A program made the translations under genes and the position numbers. This document shows positions 5,368 through 8,532 of a DNA stretch of 8,532 bases, piece by piece; positions within the stretch are counted from its first letter, which is position 1; every line of letters begins with the position of its first letter. The notes beneath the pieces were generated by a model. It was given only the letters and a program-made list of their open reading frames with translations, had not been told where the DNA came from and did not search any database. This stretch comes from a bacterium (GTDB taxonomy: Bacteria; Zhuqueibacterota; Zhuqueibacteria; Thermofontimicrobiales; Thermofontimicrobiaceae), in assembly GCA_025453735.1 (NCBI GenBank), contig JALOPY010000076.1, positions 1-8,532 on the forward strand. The letters run 5' to 3'.

Positions 5368-7725
5368 ATGAGCTCGAAGAATAAATTCCCCATCACATCG
5401 CAAGTTGAAAAAATTGCAATTGAAAAAACCATCTACGAACCAATTTATGGACCTGAAGAAAAAATTCCAGTCATCATTGTGGATAATTTTCCCGCGCTGG
5501 GAAAATTAGCAGCGATGCGGTTTCTGGAGTGGGTGCAACAAAATCCGGATGGCGTCATTTCATTGCCCACCGGCAAAACGCCCGAGCATTTCATCAAATG
5601 GGTGCAGTACTTTCTGCGCAACTGGGATCAGCGCGATGCCAGGGAAGAGCTGAAAAACTGGGGCATCGATCCATCGAAAAAACCAGACATGAAGGGATTG
5701 CGCTTTGTGCAGATTGATGAATTTTATCCAATCAATTCCCAGCAGCACAATAGTTTTTATTATTACATCAATCATTATTATCTCAAGGGATTCGGGCTGA
5801 ATAAATCCAACGCGCTGCTTATCGATGCCTATCGCACCGGCGTCCCAGAGGATGTGACGCTGAATTCCATTTTCCCCAACGATTGCGTGGATCTGACACT
5901 GAGAACCCGACAACCCATAAATAAATTGGAGCGAATCCAGAGACAGGTCATCGAAGCGGTGGATCAATATTGCACCGAGTATGAAACGAAAATTCGTGAG
6001 CTTGGCGGAATTGGATTCTTCCTTGGGGGAATCGGTCCCGATGGACATATCGGTTTTAATGTCAAAGGATCAGATCATTATTCGACGACCCGCCTGACGC
6101 CCACGAATTATGAGACCCAGGCAGCCGCTGCGAGCGACATGGGCGGAATTGAAGTCGCGCGCAATCGCCTTGTCATTACGATTGGACTGAGCACGATAAC
6201 TTACAATAAAAATGCTGTGACAATCATCATCGCTGCGGGAGAGGCAAAAGCGAAGATCGTTGCGAATGCCGTGGATCAGGAACAGAGCAATCTCTACCCG
6301 GCAACCGTGCTCCAAACCTTACCCCAGGCTCGGTTTTATATTACCCATGGCGCAGCAAAATTTCTTGTCGAGCGTCGCCATGCCGACCTCGCAAAAAAAG
6401 AAAAGTTCACCGATGAGGACATTCAGCGAGTGACGATCAATTTAGCCCTGAACAATGCAAAATCGATCGATGAATTGAAAACAAAAGATTTCCATGACAA
6501 TAAACTGGGCAAAGAGATTCTAAAAAAAGCAGGGATGAAATGTGATGAGATTATAAAAAATGTCAGGGACCGAACGATCGCGAAAATTGAAGATGGTGTT
6601 AGAAATATTGAAGGCGAAGTGTTTTTACACACTGCTCCGCATCACGACGATATAATGCTCGGATTTTGGCCTTATATGGTGCACCTGGTTAGAAGCCCGA
6701 AAAATGAGCATCACTTCAACTATATGACCAGTGGGTTCACTGCGGTCACGAATAAATATGTTTTAGACCAACTAAAAACGCTGAATAATTATATCGACAC
6801 CACAATATTTGCCCGGCTCCTTTCGGAAAGCTATTTCGAGCCAGCTAACGATAACGCTCGCAACAGCGATGTTTTTCTGTATCTCGATGGAATCGCCGCG
6901 CATAGCAGAACCATGAAAGATGAAGCCGAGAGCCGAAGGCTGCTGCGCAACCTGATTTTCCTGTTCGAAGAAGACAGCCCGATTCATTTGAAAGATCGAA
7001 TCAATGAAATGATCAGCTATTTTTCAACGCAATATCCCGGCAAAAAAGACCTCCAGTATATTCAGCAATTGAAAGGAATGATCCGGGAATGGGAAGCCGA
7101 TTTGCTCTGGGCGTCACTCGGATTTAATTGCAAATCTGTTAATCATCTTCGATTAGGTTTTTACAAAGGTGAAATCTTCACTGAAGAGCCTGACATTCAG
7201 CGGGACGTGCAGCCGATCCTGAACCTGATCGAACGAATTCGCCCAACTGTCATTACAGTCGCCCTCGATCCCGAGAGCAGCGGTCCAGACACGCATTACA
7301 AAGTCCTGCAAGCAATAACCGAAGCTTTGAAAATCTATGAAAAAAATCATGACGCCGCCAAAATTAAAATCTGGGGCTATCGCAATGTCTGGTTTCGCTT
7401 CCATCCTTCTGAGGCGACGACCTTTGTTCCGGTATCGCTGAACTCTTTTGCCAGCCTGGACTTTGCTTTTTTGAATTCATTTGGCTCACAGCGCGCCGCT
7501 TCATTTCCAAGTTATGAGCTCGATGGACCTTTTTCAAGGCTGGCGCAGAAAATCATGGTCGAGCAGTTCGAGCAGATCAAAATATGCCTGGGACAAAACT
7601 TCTTCCAGCAGAATGATCACCCACGCCTGCGCGCCGCGCATGGTTTTAATTTTTTAAAGAAGATGACCTTGCAAGAGTTCTACCAGCATTCAAGCGAATT
7701 GAGAAAATCAACTGAAAACAGGTAA
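5368..7725 (+). CDS. Fusion of glucosamine-6-phosphate deaminase-like and PIG-L/LmbE deacetylase-like domains
   Basis: The 785-residue cytoplasmic protein has two enzyme domains. Residues about 20-335 are NagB-like: PTGKTPEHF (67-75) for phosphate binding, QIDEF with D117 (proton-transfer Asp in NagB), and GIGPDGHIGFN with D225 and H227. The Glu that follows FN in E. coli NagB (E148) is V232 here, so ring opening or deamination may differ. A helical linker (about 340-410) precedes a PIG-L-like domain. There APHHDDIMLG supplies H425, D427 and D428 in place of the usual HPDD, and GPDTH supplies H643 as the probable third zinc ligand. PIG-L enzymes remove N-acetyl groups from GlcNAc-type sugars. 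A single chain that deacetylates and then deaminates amino sugars is the natural hypothesis. The same architecture is annotated in Bacteroides as a NagB-like protein, so it is known but poorly characterised. The gene appears to be monocistronic. Confidence 0.87.
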   Translation: MSSKNKFPITSQVEKIAIEKTIYEPIYGPEEKIPVIIVDNFPALGKLAAMRFLEWVQQNPDGVISLPTGKTPEHFIKWVQYFLRNWDQRDAREELKNWGIDPSKKPDMKGLRFVQIDEFYPINSQQHNSFYYYINHYYLKGFGLNKSNALLIDAYRTGVPEDVTLNSIFPNDCVDLTLRTRQPINKLERIQRQVIEAVDQYCTEYETKIRELGGIGFFLGGIGPDGHIGFNVKGSDHYSTTRLTPTNYETQAAAASDMGGIEVARNRLVITIGLSTITYNKNAVTIIIAAGEAKAKIVANAVDQEQSNLYPATVLQTLPQARFYITHGAAKFLVERRHADLAKKEKFTDEDIQRVTINLALNNAKSIDELKTKDFHDNKLGKEILKKAGMKCDEIIKNVRDRTIAKIEDGVRNIEGEVFLHTAPHHDDIMLGFWPYMVHLVRSPKNEHHFNYMTSGFTAVTNKYVLDQLKTLNNYIDTTIFARLLSESYFEPANDNARNSDVFLYLDGIAAHSRTMKDEAESRRLLRNLIFLFEEDSPIHLKDRINEMISYFSTQYPGKKDLQYIQQLKGMIREWEADLLWASLGFNCKSVNHLRLGFYKGEIFTEEPDIQRDVQPILNLIERIRPTVITVALDPESSGPDTHYKVLQAITEALKIYEKNHDAAKIKIWGYRNVWFRFHPSEATTFVPVSLNSFASLDFAFLNSFGSQRAASFPSYELDGPFSRLAQKIMVEQFEQIKICLGQNFFQQNDHPRLRAAHGFNFLKKMTLQEFYQHSSELRKSTENR

Positions 7726-7850
7726 TAGAGGAGGCAATTCAATTTAAATGAGATTAGCCCCTGCAAAGATTTCCTACCTTCGCAAGAATTGATAAAAAAA
7801 ATACCCCGATATTTTTAAAATATCGGGGTAAAGACCAGAAGAAGTTTATG
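7726..7850. other. Convergent intergenic region
   Basis: These 125 bases separate the fusion gene (plus) from katG (minus). They contain the hairpin at 7802-7830 and no supported gene. No separate T-tract terminator is visible for the plus-strand gene before that hairpin. Confidence 0.6.
7794..7830 (-). terminator. Intrinsic terminator of katG
   Basis: TACCCCGATATTTT (7802-7815) and AAAATATCGGGGTA (7817-7830) form a perfect 14-bp inverted repeat with one base between; the central A/T bases would open into a loop. Read on the minus strand it is followed by eight T (7801-7794), so it terminates katG. On the plus strand no T-run follows the hairpin, so it would be a weaker stop for the fusion gene. 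Confidence 0.88.

Positions 7851-8532
<682 letters not shown>

Noticed and set aside
5560..6048. 162-codon minus-strand open frame
   Set aside because: It is the shadow of the NagB-like domain on the other strand and has no recognisable product.

Overview
The window looks like a piece of a moderately AT-rich (roughly 40% GC, estimated by eye) Gram-negative genome from the FCB superphylum, such as KSB1, Calditrichota or a relative. The main clue is a secreted protein whose C-terminus has the PNPFN-type, FlgD-like sorting module of the type IX secretion system. A NagB/PIG-L fusion of the kind seen in Bacteroidetes-like bacteria agrees. The taxonomic reading is inference; no rRNA or other marker gene is present.

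Layout. Positions 1-1792 (minus) hold a nearly complete secreted HExxH metallopeptidase-like protein whose last few residues lie off the left edge. Positions 1892-3698 (minus) hold a coupled pair: a Na+/phosphate cotransporter and a PhoU-domain protein. A 171-bp AT-rich divergent region follows. Positions 3870-5129 (plus) hold a compact run of small genes: a DUF6132-like two-helix membrane protein, a 53-codon ORF interrupted by an in-frame UGA, an FmdB-type zinc ribbon protein and a thioredoxin-fold lipoprotein candidate. This run ends in a strong intrinsic terminator. Positions 5368-7725 (plus) hold a 785-residue fusion of a glucosamine-6-phosphate deaminase-like domain with a PIG-L/LmbE deacetylase-like domain. 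Positions 7851-8532 (minus) hold the 3' part of a catalase-peroxidase (katG), visibly richer in GC than its neighbours and followed by its own terminator.

The most interesting part is the small-gene run. The short ORF at 4079 has a good Shine-Dalgarno sequence, a membrane helix, an in-frame UGA at codon 29, and 24 further open codons. An 8-bp stem with a 5-nt AGUCU loop begins 14 nt after the UGA, and the loop starts 22 nt after it. That is the expected geometry of a bacterial SECIS element, so I propose a small membrane selenoprotein with a U-x4-C motif. The neighbouring DUF6132-like protein has C-x4-C and the thioredoxin-like protein has C-x2-C, which suggests a thiol/selenol redox module. 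The FmdB gene also ends in UGA, followed by a 6-bp hairpin with an AGUUA loop 16 nt downstream and no T-tract. It is a second, weaker candidate for selenocysteine insertion.
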